NCBI GenBank assembly: GCA_013368375.1
Contig: JAACJP010000003.1
Location: forward strand, 1,178,001-1,242,000
Source of the DNA: Tricholomella constricta
Taxonomy: Eukaryota > Basidiomycota > Agaricomycetes > Agaricales > Lyophyllaceae
DNA: 64,000 bases
Reading direction: 5' to 3'
Positions 47,316 through 60,900 of this stretch are shown here, one piece after another (the stretch's first letter is position 1; every line of letters starts with the position of its first letter). The notes beneath the pieces were generated by a model. The model saw nothing but the letters and a program-made list of their open reading frames with translations. It had not been told where the DNA came from and ran no database searches. Both the position numbers and the translations under genes were made by a program.

Positions 47316-48046
47316 TCATCCATCCTGGATAGTATTGGACAGAATCGCAGAACAGAGTGTCTGCCTTTACTATTGGTTTGACTTACAAGCCTATCGTTAA
47401 CACGAGAGCAAGTCCGGTCTTTGGGAAGCTCAGCAGCGGAGACTTTCCAGGAAAGCACGACTGTTTGCGGCGCAGCGGCGATGTTGAAGTAACAGTTCAT
47501 GCACGGCATGAACTAGATTATAGAGGATAGAAACTATCAATGTGAGTCAAATGTGAAGCCAGAGGGGTATCGATGGTGCTCACGTTTGAGCGGTAACATG
47601 TACAGGCACTGACGCGTCGCGACTCGGCCACCACTGTTGAAGCCCAGATGATGGGACTCCAAGAACACGAGTTCTGGAGATATTGATTAGCTACGATTTG
47701 GACAGCAGCATCAGCCGGGGTTGTAATGATTTCTCGCATCCTTAGGCTGAGCAGCTGCTCGCGAAACTCGTCGAGTTTCGAGCCTAGGACGAGAAAAGAG
47801 GACGCGCTGTGTGGAGATGTTTGGAACCCCATCTCGTGGGAAGAAGAGCGTACTCGGCGAGTTTGAGTCATTCTGGAGATCGATAAGAAGGATGGCCTCC
47901 ATTCTTGGGGCCCACGCAATGTCAAGCAAGAAGGCATTATCGCTGTAGCGTAACGCATTATTTTGAATGGCCCTCTCTTGAACAAAGGCCAAGCAAGTGG
48001 CGACGACAGCAGTTCCCACGATTTTCCACGTGCTCCCCTCATTCAT
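47316..48046 (-). CDS. Tentative small hypothetical protein
   Basis: A model of four exons can be built with consistent phases. It starts at 48046 (MNEGSTWKIVGTAVVATCLA, a possible signal or anchor segment, then RMEAILLIDLQND). An intron of about gtacgc...cctag leads to SKLDEFREQLLSLRMREIIT and QIVANQYLQNSCSW. A second intron (gtgagc...atctag) leads to FMPCMNCYFNIAAAPQTVVL. A last intron (gtaagt...atccag) leads to a stop at 47316-47318. I recognise no family. Good splice signals with matched phase are the only support, so this may be a non-coding stretch that happens to look coding. Confidence 0.35.
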
Positions 48047-48140
48047 TCAGCAAAAATCTGATTTGACTGGAAACAGAGGTTGCGATTCAGCAGCGCTGAG
48101 CTCTCTGTTGGCTTCCTCAGCTCTTCACCTTCTCAATGGT

Positions 48141-51100
48141 ATGGCCCGCCTTACCGGAGCATCGACCAGAAATCGCCACCGTCCGATCTCCTTCAAAGCC
48201 CGCGTGAGGATCGTCCATGGTGACCTCGAGGCCGATCCTCTGTATATACTTGACGAGGATGAGGAGAGACATCATTTCACGAACCTGGTTGCTGGTGTCG
48301 ATGCAGAGGACGCGAATGTGAGTTCCATATCGCCCTCCCGCCGATGCCACGGCCGTCCTTTTTGGTGGCTGTGCGACCCGCGGTTCGATGACAAAGGTGC
48401 TGACACATGTGTAGGAACACCACTTACAGGCAGTCCTCAACGAGTCCCAGAATCACGCGCCTTCTCATCGCCCAGCGCGTGGCGCAGGTCGTCAGAACGC
48501 GCCACCCGTCGCCTATATTCCGACGCCTGGCTCGACGGGTGTCGTCGGCCACTATTCGGACTTATATCCGCCCAACCGATGGAAAGATCCTGTCACATAT
48601 CTATGTTCCTCCATCACCCCCGAGGAATCGTGCAGTAGTGCCATCGCCAATGGCTTCACATATTATATGGACGAACGTGACAAGGAATGGCTCGATAAGA
48701 ATAACGAAGAGGCTCGTGGTGAAGGCACCAGTGCCCAGGGAGCTCTTTCTGCATCTAGCACCCGAACCTCTGCACGTAGCGCAAAGGCCAAGGGAAAGGA
48801 GCCTGAACCATCTCACGCATTATCCATTTCTGAGGACGAATTTGAATTGGTGATGGGTGTATTCGAGAAGGTGACGCATGAAAAGACAGAGTACTTGCAT
48901 CATGTACGCCAGACCCGCACGCGTGCATACTTTTTTTGTTTACTCATGATCGTGATATCAGAGCCTTGAGACTGGAATGACATTCCCCGCATTCTCTGAC
49001 TATCAAGACACGTTTTCATCTCCTCTTCCTCCCTCCACCTTTACTTCGTATTCTGTTCCGGCATGGACTCCTCCCCCAGGCCACCTTCTTCGCATAGCGC
49101 GTACTATATATCCCTACTGGAAAGAACGACGAATCGAACGCGGAGGACACACGATTATACCCACCCTCAATGTACGTGTCCTCTGGGTGGTGAGGTTGTT
49201 CCTTCTGACAAGAGACTTAGGGAGATGAAACAGATACCCTAAACGAGTCGTACGTTTGCTTTCGAAGACGAGAGATAAAGACCGTTCGAAAAACGCGCGC
49301 CTCTCAAGCTACCTCCTCGGACAAGCTCATCCGGCTCCAGTCTGAACTTGCATATCCCCTCGAACTCGCCAAACATATCTTTCAACGGGAACATCTCAAG
49401 AGAGACGCTGTACAGCATGCTCGCATAGTTGGTAACAGACGTCTGGGCCTTGCTGAATTTAAGCGGAAGTATCCATACTGGGGCGACAAGGCTGACGAAG
49501 ACCTTCTTGTCGACAAGGAGAAGCCCAAGAAAGCAGACTTGCCGTGAGTATCACTTGAATCACCGTCATCGCAAGTTTATAATATCTTCTGCTTCCAGTC
49601 GACCACCCAAGATCAGAACGGAGCAGGGTCAACTAAATCGTCCCGAGGTTGTTGCATTGCGTCCAACGGAGCGCCTGGCTCTTATAAATGAGGCTATGGA
49701 GACCAGACTAGCTCGTCAGAAAGAGCAAGATCATCATTGGGAGGATCAAGTCGATGTCCGTAAACGCTTTATTTATTTGCCCATTTTCCATTCACGCTGA
49801 TATATGTAATAATTCAGAATCCTTATCAAGCGCTGCTCGTCCCCCATCCTGCTCGGTTTTTCAAATATATACCCGTCAATGCATCGTCGTCGAATGGGCG
49901 GCCAAATCTGGAAAACAAGAGAGTACCGCGTGCTGTCCGCCCACGGCGTGGTCGTGGTGGAAGACTTCACGTCGATAGGCGTGACTTCGCCCCTCGTCCC
50001 GTCTCATCGGTCAGACGATCCTCATTATTTGAACACGAGGATGAAGATGTCGAGATGGAAAGTGAGGATGACGAGAGAATACGAAGAATGGAAGAAAGGT
50101 GGAGGTTCGACATGGATGACACTCCAACCATTGGCCCCGACGGGCCTGAGGAACAGAGTCGAGTCCTCATAGATGACTACTCTCCTAAGTACGATTATTC
50201 ATTTCTTTTGGCCATCTCATTGCAACTTACGCCGATATCTCAGAATTCTTCGTTACTCGATGACACTCTTGCTTGATCCGGATCAGCAGAATCTTATCAA
50301 CGATGCAGCAATTCCGATTATTAACGATGGCCGTCAGCAAATGGTGGTTCCTTTCAGGTTGGGCCTACCACCGCCCCAGCTGCGTCGCGGTCCAGGAGCT
50401 CCTAGACCAGGTGGCCCCCAGGGATTCCAGAAGCCGTCACCGGCAGTTTCGGCGCTGTCGAACGGAACCCCCATCTCTATTCAGCAACAACTCAAGAAGA
50501 TGCCGCCACCCAACACATTACCTTCAATGCGTATATCCTCGAACGGCGGCATGCGCCCTCCGCCGGTCGTTGCAAGCATGCAAAGCTCTTCTTCTTTACA
50601 GTCATCTCCACCGAACCCAGCTGCCCTGTCTCACTCTTCGCCATCAGCCAGCAACGGAATTGGCCGAGCTGCTATCAACCTTCCGCACATCGATGCCTCC
50701 AAGTTGGATTCAACCGGAGCACAGGTTTCAAGCAGCGCAATTCAGATCCAGCAACCTGCGCAATCCGATCAGCCCCATAACCCTAAGCCAAACAGTACTG
50801 CTTTGCTTCACAGTCAGCCTCAGGGTATGGCCATGAATGGTGGAGCAAGCGCCTATCATCTTACCCCCCAGGCTGCTGCTGCTCTCGTAAATTCTGCGCA
50901 GTTTACTTACCCAGGGAGTCACGGTTTAAGCTTGCAACAGGTGCAGAACCTGAAAACTGCCTTCGCCAACGCCCAGGTTGGCCAGGATCCTTCCGCTTTG
51001 AAAGGAGTCGCCCGTGCTCTACCGCCGTATCTGCAAACCCCTGGTGTAAACTTCAATGTACAACAAATGGCAGCTGCTTCGAATATCAACCTCAAACTCC

Positions 51101-51417
51101 CTCCCAGCCGACAGATGCAGTGGGTGGCTGGCACACCGTCGTCGATGAAGACCAGTCCAGTCATGGCGGAGGGTCAAGGGGCAGGGCAGATTGCGCCGGT
51201 GCGCACACCATCAGCGAACGGGACAAGACCCGTGGTGCGTATCGGAGTCAATGCGCAACTCGCTGGTCGCATGTCACCCCATGTTCAACCCAGTTCATCC
51301 CCAATCTCAGGAGCTCTACATTCCCCTCCGCGTCTACCCCTCACTCCGACATTGCCTCGAGCATCGCCACTGCTCCAGCATCAGCAATCTGCAGGGAGCT
51401 CGAAGAGTGGTTACTAG
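48141..51417 (+). CDS. EPL1: Enhancer of polycomb-like protein EPL1 (NuA4 complex)
   Basis: Scaffold of the NuA4/piccolo histone acetyltransferase, tethering Esa1 to nucleosomes. The EPcA domain is visible: RNRHRPISFKARVRIVHGDL, ADPLYILDEDEE, EHHLQAVLNES, YMDERDKEWLDKNNEEARG, EDEFELVMGVFEKVTHEKT, then WKERRIERGGHTIIPTLNGD and SYVCFRRREIKTVRKTRASQ. A basic and acidic region (RRGRGGRLHVDRRDF) follows, then a long Gln/Pro/Ser-rich C-terminus ending AGSSKSGY. The start ATG at 48141 lies just before the conserved RNRxxIS block. About eight introns. The 94-bp gap to the tentative minus-strand gene would be a divergent promoter. Confidence 0.93.
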
Positions 51418-52047
51418 GCATCCTTTGTGGGTGCCTGCACCTCAGTGACCTACGATACCGGTAGCTTAATCGTTTTCTTTAGTATCCGGAATTCCTTCCA
51501 GGTCGTCTTCAGTTCTGTACGGTTTAAATGTGTATTTTATTATTATTATCTCCCGTTGAATATTCGTTTTTCGATCAAACGTACACGAGAAGCCACCTCA
51601 GCAACACACCTGTCACTGCGCGCCAGGAGGCGTCTGACAGGGGGGTCTGGGCCGTCTGGCATCGGTCGTATCTGGCAATATTAATGTGTTAGATGCACGT
51701 CCTCCCCTTATTCCTCGACTTTTTTTACCACTCCCAGTCCGGACTAAGGTTTTTTCTTTCCTATCTCTCCTCACCAATTCCACTAACTTGCCATGTGTGT
51801 TCATAGATGTTGTCCAAACCCCGCCTGCATTTAAATGAAATTGGTTTGGCCCAGAAAATCGTTCGGTTGACTTTGCTTGAGATTTTTTCAAACTTTCTGT
51901 TTCACGCACAGTTACATTCAAGAAGGAAATATAGACAAGGACTACATACCATTGATATATATTTACACAGCGCATGGGTATCAAGGATAATAAATACAAG
52001 CAGATAGAAAACAGAAAAAAAGGAGAAAGTTTGGGAAGCAACGCAAC
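51418..52047. other. Convergent 3' intergenic region (EPL1 / HMMR-like)
   Basis: AT-rich stretches (for example ttattattattatc near 51538) fit the EPL1 3' UTR and poly(A) region. No gene is seen. Confidence 0.45.
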
Positions 52048-54561
52048 CTACATAATTTCCTCAATCGTCATATCACCTGGGATGCTCTCCAGCACACGTA
52101 TCCGCTGGGCCCCGACCTTTTCGGCCGAGCCATCCGTTTTTCCGCTTGAAGCCGCTGAATTTGCGGGGCTACTTGTGTTAAGACTGCGGGTCAGGTTCAC
52201 GAGTGGCGGGCGTATGATTCGAGTAATTGTCGTTCGCGGCTTCTGTTCAGCAGGAACCATGACGGACTTGTACATATCGAGCTCATGCTGGAGGTCGTCA
52301 TTGATCGCTACAGCAGCTTCTTGCTCGCGGCCTAGCATGGCGAGTTTCTGAGACGGAAACGCGAGGCGCCAAATCAGTCACGCGGGACGTCGACGAAAGG
52401 ACAGAACACGTACGTGCTTTGTCTCCGCTAACTCTCGTCGTATACGATCAACATACATGATGCGTTGCGCAGGGTTATTATGGCCGATAATCTCTGCATT
52501 GAACTTGCTCAATTTTTGAGCTTCTTCCTCCGCCAGCTGATTTCTCGCGACAAGCGATTCAACTTCATCTGAAAGTAAACAATAGGCTTCCTGGTAACGT
52601 TCGGCATCAGTTAGCTCTGTCGTCAACCTGCCATGCCCATGCGTCATTAGCCAGGATTCCAGGATGGGGACCCAGAAATCAATACGAACTGTTCGATCTC
52701 AGCACGCAGCGCATCCTCTGCCATCCTACTCTTCTGGGCCATTTCCGCAAACCTACGAACTGAATCTCGCTCCTTCTTCAGAGCAGCTTCATGGCGTGCA
52801 GCAGCTTCCGTAACCTGCGTTTCCGCTTCCGCTATCCGGCGTGCCATGGAATCCGAAGAAACTTTAAGCGAGTCAGCGAGGTCTGTGGCAGTCTTTAACT
52901 GTTCGTCCAGAGCGGCTTTTTCTTCTTGAACGCTCTTTAGTCGCGCTGAGCTGGTCTCGAGTGATGCTAGAGCACTCGACAGGGAGGTAGAGTGTTGCTG
53001 GGAGACCTGCTGTTCGTGCTTTAGCAGGTTGTCGGCCATGGCATACTCGAACATGAGCTGTTCGCAGGTGAGGCGGTAGAATTCTGCGGACAGCTGGGCC
53101 GTCCGTGTATCGAGGGATTGGACTTCGTTCTGCGACGCGATACGCTCTGCTTCTATGGATTGAATGGCACTTCTGAAAGGGGCGCTGGGGTCGTTTGAAG
53201 GTACTAGGGTTGTGTCCATTGCCACGCTGCGGTAGAAATCAATCTCAAGCTCGAGATCCTGCAATTTCTCTGATAGAAACGCGTTCTGCTCGTTCGCCGT
53301 TCTGGCCATGCTGACAACTTCCTCCAACTGATCTTTGGAGAAATCCAGCCTGCGTTCCCAACGTAATAGCTGCAGTTGTGAAGCACCGAGCTGGTGCTGC
53401 AAAATGGTATGGGTGGCGGCGGGAACGGTACTACGAGCCAGACGGCCATATTCTTCAGCAATTAGAGCAACGAGAGATCGGTGATGGTCAAGTTGAGCGT
53501 ACAAATCCGCCTCCTGGCCTCCAGCAGCCTCTTGAAGCGATGCCAACGCGTTCCGTGCCTCCTTGGCCTCTGCATGCGCGGACGCTATAGCTGCCTCGAG
53601 CTTCTGAGCGGTAGATCGAGCAGCGTGGAGTTCCTCGTCGCCCTTTCCTTTGATATCTTGCGACTTAGCCTCTGCCTCCTCCCTCCGTTTCTTCTCCCAA
53701 GCCAACGCCTTTTCCAATTCCGCAATACGTCGATCCCTATCGCGCAACTCATCTTTCCTTTTGGACTCCAACAATTGCAGTGACTTTTTCAGCTCCCCGG
53801 CTTCTCCCTGTTTAGTGGCCAATTGGGTTCGCTCGTGTTCAGACATGCGGAGCTTGACGCGCAGGTCTTTAATTTCGGCCTGGTCCGTAGCAGCAGCCTT
53901 CTTAAGGTCCTGTATCCGCGTGTCGAGAAGGTCCTTTTGTTTCTTTTGTTTCTCCTGCCGGTCCGTTTGTTCAGCATTGGATTTTTGGTAACGTGTGAGT
54001 TCGAGTTTGAGGCGCTCGACTTCGGCGTGATGCTTGAGTGAAATGAATTCAGAATATGCGAGGGAGGAGTAGTGAACGTAGGCTCACCGCTTTCTTACCG
54101 TCATTATGTACCCGCTCCAGATCTTCAACCTTTCGCTGGAGGATGGCATATCGGTCCCCAAGATTCTGAGAGTTAGTCTGTGGCTTGGTTTGTAATCCGC
54201 TGAGCTTCATTGCCTTCTTCTTAGGTTCAACGTCGTATGCCCCAGGCCCTACAACATGTTGAGTTGGTGGAGGACTGTTGCATTCAGGTTGGCGTCTTAC
54301 CATGAGCTTCCGACTCCTTTTCTTTTGAGAAGCGATCCGCCTTTTCAAGGAATGCGCCGCGCTTATAGTCCTCTAGTTGTGAATCTGACATTGAAGTGTT
54401 TAGCGTGACACTTGGAATGAGAGTGAATATCCAAACCTGCAACAAGGTTGTAACTGTTTGGGCCAGGGACGTCCGATACTACAGAACGATGAGCGACAAG
54501 CATACACGGTGGCGTAGTATTCACCTTTTATAGGCTCAAACCGTGGTCCTCTCGGGAACAT
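52048..54561 (-). CDS. HMMR-like coiled-coil protein
   Basis: Resembles animal hyaluronan-mediated motility receptor (RHAMM), a spindle and microtubule-associated protein. The N-terminus MFPRGPRFEPIK, then SDVPGPNSYNLVADSQLEDY and HGPGAYDVEPKKK, has the PGPxxY pattern of SHIPPO/HMMR N-termini. Most of the protein is a long heptad-rich coiled coil (about 54350-52650), and the C-terminal region has HNNPAQRIMYVDRIRRELAE, similar to the HMMR C-terminal GHxNxxQKI motif. The end is SIPGDMTIEEIM. At least six exons, the first being 36 coding bases. A structural role at the spindle or cytoskeleton is inferred only from family shape. Confidence 0.8.
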
Positions 54562-54941
54562 GGGTGCAGGTTCCTAGAAGACACAGAACTCGACCAAACA
54601 CACAATCAATTGACGCGACGTGAAGCGATCACGTGATTATATCATGGGTGTGGCTCGCCCTCGAGAAAATTTACATGAAGCAGCACATGCCCAACAGGCA
54701 AAGGTAGTTAACAGATGCAGCGCAGCAAAGGAATAAATGTCTCCAGGCCTACCGCGTGCCATGTTTCACGAGGTTTCGCGAGGACTCGTATTCGGCTGTC
54801 GTATTTGCACATGCTTGCCTCGGGCGTCGGGCGTGGGAAAAGCATGGGCATAATGGACTTGTCGGCTGAGAGTTGTTAGCAGGAAATTCTGACTTGGCCG
54901 AGCTGCTTTATTCTTGCATCTCACCCATCCTCCTCGTCGCC
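54562..54941. promoter_or_regulatory. Shared upstream region of HMMR-like and CTD-phosphatase genes
   Basis: Divergent promoter of 380 bp between the two start codons. No other element identified. Confidence 0.45.
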
Positions 54942-56796
54942 ATGGCTGTTCCCGCCGTCTCCTCGCCAGGTGTATCGTCAGAAACTACGCTTAAAAATCC
55001 CTCGTCGAAACCGGAGCCTGTTCTCGAAGCTTCGGAGCCTGTGGTTGATGATGCACCAGCTCCAAAAGTCCCTACTGCGAACGGCGTCGCAGAACAGCGG
55101 CCTGGTTCTCAGAAGGATACACATACGGAGCTTCCCAACGCCTCGGTCCCTCAAAATTCCACAGACTCGGCTGCTGGTTCAGCCGCTGGCACAGGGCAAG
55201 GCCCTGTGTCCTCCTCGCCTGCTGGTGCGGACCCTGCCGTGCCAACCGCACTCTCACAATTAGAGCCACGTGGACCAGAGGGCCAAAAGGATAAAGACGG
55301 GGATACACCGGGCCCCTCGTCCTCTCCTGCGACAAAATCTTCTTCGCCAATCCCCCCTCCCAGTCAGAGTGCTGAAAAAACCACTCCCATCGCCTCCAAA
55401 GCCAACGGCACCGGCACTCATAAACCTGCTGCGTCACGGACCTCAAAACCATCCTTTTTGTCTAAAGTTCTCCGTGCCTTGGTTCCCTGTATCTCCCCGT
55501 CCACCGATACTCACCCGATCGAAGTTCACGATATCCCTTCCATATCCGGCTCGAAAGAAAAGCAGTCATTGACATCCACGGAACGCGTGCAAGTAAACTC
55601 GGCTGCGTCTAACGCCTCTGCAAAAGACGTAGCGCCAGCCGCGGCGCCTGCAACAGAAGCCGCGAGCCTGACGCCTGTTGAACCCGCCATCGCTCCTCCA
55701 GAGACTCCATCACCTGAGGGTGAAATTATTATCCCACCGACACCCCCTTCCGTGCCACAGCTTCTGCCTCTGGAAGAGACAGAAGGAGTGACGTCGGGAG
55801 CTGTCCAAGCACCCGGATCAACCGGCGGTTCCCCAGCGTTGGAAAGTAAACGACACTCGAGAGAGTCGACTCCCCCTAGTAATGTTAGCGCTGAGGAAGA
55901 ATCGGAGGGTACGAGTTTTACCGAAGATGAGGACATCGACGGCCTGGATGAGATGGAGGATGATGAGGATAGACTAATCATGAATGGCGGCGCGGGCATC
56001 CCTATCGGGCCGGTGAGTTCTACTTTTCGGTCGTCCCTTGGCATGTACGACTGAATGAGCTGACGGTGGCCGTGCAGGACGGGATACCCAAACCACTACT
56101 GCCTCCAATTGCACCCCAACATGCTGGGAGGAAATGCCTTATTCTTGATCTGGACGAAACATTAGTTCACAGTAGTTTCAAGGTATGACTCCTTTACTTC
56201 ATTGAAGAAAGCTTACTGATGGCATAGGGCAGTCGATTCAACAAGCCGATTATGTCGTGCCAGTTGAAATCGAATATCACTTGCATAATGTCTATGTCAT
56301 CAAGCGTCCAGGTGTCGATAAGTTCTTGAAGATGATGGGTGAGATATACGAGGTTGTCGTATTCACCGCGAGTTTAAGCAAGGTACACAAACACATCTGA
56401 TCCTCTATAATAATTGCTTAACCGGGATATTGCAGTATGCCGATCCCGTGCTAGATAAGCTGGACATCCATCAGGTGGTGTCCCATCGCTTATTCCGCGA
56501 GAGCTGTTACAATCATAGAGGCAATTATGTCAAGGTATGAGGTCTGTTACGGTCCCTGAATAGTGTAAATTGACTTTATATCAACACAGGATTTGTCACA
56601 ACTCGGACGGCCGATTGCAGACACGATCATACTCGACAACTCCCCTGCATCATATATCTTCCACCCAAACAGCGCAGTACCTGTGTCCTCCTGGTTCAAC
56701 GACCCCCATGACACGGAGCTCACAGACCTGGTTCCCTTCTTGACCGATCTCGCGACAGTGGATGATGTGAGAGGGGTCTTAGATGGCGCTCGATGA
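54942..56796 (+). CDS. PSR1: CTD-like (NIF/SCP) phosphatase, PSR1/PSR2 type
   Basis: HAD-family phosphatase; fungal relatives Psr1/Psr2 act at the plasma membrane in salt and stress responses. A Ser/Pro/Ala-rich N-terminus of about 370 residues ([20 protein letters not shown]) precedes the catalytic domain: [16 protein letters not shown] (DxDxT), [80 protein letters not shown], ending VLDGAR. The ATG at 54942 is preferred over upstream read-through. Five introns, several splitting the catalytic domain. Ser/Pro-rich extensions of this kind are seen in fungal PSR proteins. Confidence 0.94.
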
Positions 56797-57923
56797 ACAA
56801 CGACCTGCTGAGTAGTATGATGTGACAAAAGGTGGAAGCTGCACAGATGTTTTGTTTATATCCCGGATCTGCTGGCTTCCTGTTCGTTGTCCTACCCTCC
56901 TACCGCATGCACATGCAATTCCCCTACGTCGCATGACCTGCGAATTCTGCCGTTGTGCACTGCCTCGCTTCTCATACCTTGTGGTCCGTCTTCTTGATCA
57001 TCTCGCTCATCGTTTTCTTTGGTACATACACCGTCGAACTTTCCTAATATACCCTGCAAGCAATCCAGTATCACCATCCAGATTTCCGGCGTCCATTCAC
57101 CACGTCGTTCAATCCGACACTGACCACCCCACCTTTCGGAACGCTTCCCGTTTAGCATACAGATATCACGAGCATGCAGCAGGACCGCCAACTACTTTTG
57201 TCGACTACTTTGAACCCTTTGTCTGTATTTATCTCATCCTACCACGTCAAGTCCTACGCCTTCGATACACGAAGTGGACAGACTTTTAGACTCGCACCGC
57301 TGCTTCACCTACCATTACCGTCCACACCCTTATTCCCCACTTGTCCATTGTTCACGATTTGATATACGAACGCTTTACGACACGACGATACTGATACGCA
57401 AGATGTTCCCATTGAGACGTATCATTTCTAAGATCCGCAAATGGGACCCATAAGCAAGAATAATATGGGGCAAACTAACGTGCTCCGTGGGTTGACAATC
57501 TTAGAAATCAATGCGGATACATCAGGGATACATTCAGCCAATTGGTGCACATAGGCCTCATGGCTTCAAGACACCAAAATAACTTCCACACCACGCGCAC
57601 CTGTGACAAGTATGGATGGTCGTCTTCTGAGAAATACATCCTATTGGATTGTGGTAGTAGTTATTGTGTGATTCGTTATTTAGTTCAAGAAACACGATCA
57701 ATCACCGAGAGGGGGTTTCCAAAGTCCTCCCCCAAGCGAAGAGCTGCTTTGCCAAAGTACACACATAGACACTGATCAGCCTGGTTCTCAAAAATACCAC
57801 GCCTTCCCTTGCTCTATAAATCAAAACGGCCATGAAATCAGCGTCGCACACACACCACGCATACCTCCCTCCCCCTTAAACCCCCCGAGCCCTCAAGGCA
57901 ACCAGGCAAGCTCAACCCACACT
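56797..57923. other. Convergent 3' intergenic region, no gene seen
   Basis: About 1.1 kb between the stop codons of the CTD phosphatase and the coiled-coil protein. Open frames (for example 56822-57289 plus) have no motif or splice logic. No repeat or RNA gene seen. Confidence 0.5.
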
Positions 57924-60900
57924 CTACCGATGCCTCCCAGAACCACTGCCGCTCACGACCCCCACCTCCGGCTCATCGTCATCCCATGGACTGAAGTTCG
58001 CCTTGCGCGGCGGCAGGGACTGCAGCCACGCAGGCAGGAGCTTGGATAGCGTGTGCTGAGGAACGGCGGCTGGAAGGGCATGGACATGCGACGGCGACGA
58101 GGGTATGCTCCCTACATCGCTGAGGCTCGGCAGGCGCTCGAAGCTCGCGTTGGTTGAGCCACCCAACGCACGCTGAAGGGCCTCCCGCTCTGCAGGCGAA
58201 GGCGCAAATACGCGGGTGAAGGAGCCGGTCACTGACGCCGGGGCGGGCATGGCGGTCGAACTCAGCCCATTGGGGTTCAGAGCGTCGTACGCCGCCGCTA
58301 TCGAGTTGCCGGAGGGAGATACATTGAAAACGGGGCCTGGTCCGAAAGCTCGGGGCGGGGACTTCCTGGCGAGGCTGAAGACCTTCGCGTCCGGGTTTAA
58401 GCCTTTCTTCGGCTTCTCTTTGGACGCGGACGAGAACCAGCGCCGACCTGCTTTTGTCATCGCCGTTGAAGTTGGTTGATCAGATTCCTCTTGAGTATAG
58501 TAGCTGGGATGCGGATCCGAGTTCGAACGGTTTACCCATGAGGCGCGCTGCATGTCCATAGAATGCTCGGGGGCCAACTGGTGCGTTTGGTGATCCTGTC
58601 CATATTCCCGCCTATAGTCGCCCTCATTCGTCATGAACCGAACTTCAAAAGGATCGTGCTCCACGCTATGACCAGAGAAGCCTTGTGGAGAGACAGGGGA
58701 GGTTGTCACCGTCGTGATGTCGAGATCATGGCTGTCGTTCGATCGGGACCGGACGTTTTGTTTATAGGATGGGGCATTGTTGTTTCGCCATTCCCTGTCC
58801 ATATAAACGTCACTCTCAGACTGGAACGACCGAGGGAATCCGACGCCGTTCTCGAGAGAGGTTATAAGAGTGGAAGGGATCAAAGATTGACTGGTGGGTG
58901 ACACAACCCCCGACATGCCGTTAGGTTGAGATCCATCTAGATCACCGAACGGCGAGAAGACTGTCGAAAGGGGGTACGATGTCTGCTGAGGGGCGGCGGA
59001 GAGGATGCTGTCATCGAAAACTGAATACCCGTTTGCGCGTAACGCAGCCTGCGTTGCGTTTGCATTACTGTAAACAGAAGTGGGAGACGAGTTGAAAGTC
59101 GAAGTGCCCTGTGCCAAATTCGCAGACCGAACCGGAGTATCAACTGTGATGGATGGCCGACGGCCGAGTCCGTTCATGGCCTCGAACGCAGTTGATGATA
59201 AGTGTCGGTCCCTGATGTCAGGCGTGGAGGGCCCATTGACAGCGTCCTGGGACAGGGCGTAACCGGCGGATGTCCAAGGAGTTGAGGAGTCGGAGTGGCT
59301 AGCGACCTGGCCTGGATGCGACGAGAGCTCTAGCATTCGAGACTGATGCCGTTCCTTCAAAAGCGGGAGTCTTTCCTTTTCCTCTGTCAGCTTCTCCTCC
59401 AACTCTCGAGCACGTTGGTTGAGCGCAGCAACAACATCCTCCGCGATCTTAATTTCCTCTTTCTTCTGTTCCAAGGCCAGGGCGATTTCCTTCTCATCTT
59501 CCGAAACATTCTCCTCCGATTGGTGTATCAGTACCTCGTCGCTTACAAGCCGCTGGTGTAATCTGGTTATTTCTTTGTCGAGGTGGTCCATGCGCTGAGT
59601 TGCATTATCCCGCGCATTTTGGGCAGCCTTCAACTTCCTTTCCGCATCTTTCTTCAAGCTCTCTGCACTCCGTCTGGAATCGTCTAGGGCTTTGGTTCGT
59701 GATTTGGTTTCCAGCTTGGCAGCGTCCTCCTGGCGCTTTCGCTCTCGGAATGAGTCTACCTCGCCCTGGAGCAGGTCATGGGACTGGGAAGCGCATAATT
59801 GACAATCACTAAGTTGAGTTCGGAGTTCGAGAACTGTGGCCTTCGAATGCGTGATCTGACGGAGAACTTCGGCGATGCGAGGTGATTGATCGAATAAAGT
59901 TGACGGAGACCTCGAAAGCAACGGTGAACCCAAACGGACTTGATCAGCGGCGAGGCACGTGTGGTTCTGCAAAATAGGCTGTGTTGAATTGGGAAGTGGC
60001 CTATCCGACACTGATGATGGCAGACGGGCTGTATGCAGAGGCAGAGATGCTGATTTCGGGAGTGGAGGCGGAGTCGAGCTACGAGCTGGTAGCATCGCGG
60101 GCCTTTGGGAAGACCTTTCGCGATTCCTCAGTTTCGGTGGCGAGCCCCTGGAAAGCAAGTGAGGGGGAAGATTCTTTGTTGAGAATGGGAGTCCTGGAAC
60201 AGGTATTTCATCAATCTCAAGAAGGGCTCCGAAAGGAATGATAGTCACCGTTATATTCGGTGAGATTATCCAGGTTCTTCATGCTCAATATACCAGAGCT
60301 CCAACTTTCTTCATCCTTTGTCCTTGCGATGACATCCTGATACCAAGCTTCGATGATCCCCCCGCGCCACCAGCGCCCAAAAGCACCGACATACCAGGAG
60401 TCAGATATGATCAGGTTTTCTCGTTCATCAAGACGCGCAGTTCTCGCTAGAGGTACCATCGCAGCAATGGTGAAGAGGCCGAAGCTATGAAAGACATGTT
60501 TCGGAGTCCTGAGGGATATCGAGGCCCGATTTGCGAAATGAAAAGGTGAAGAATTGTCGTAAGAAAGAGTGTGAGCCGTGGGGAAGGTAGTGCGCTTAGC
60601 CGGGCGTGCGCTACTGGATTGCCGCTTGTGATCGTCATCAGCGTTGTCATCGAGTCGACTGAGGTGCTGGCGAAAGGACTGTTCTGTGAGATAGGCGCGA
60701 AAGGAATTCTCGGTAGGATTGGTGAGATAAGCTAAGGTATGGATGGACAAGGTTAGTGGCAGAATGGGTGGCGTGTAAAAAGGTGAAAATGACATATGTG
60801 AACGAGGAATTGGGGCACAAGAGAGAAGTGAAGACTAACCGAGGACAGATATTACAATGAAAAACACGACGAGGCAAAACATGGACCTAAGATCCGTTTT

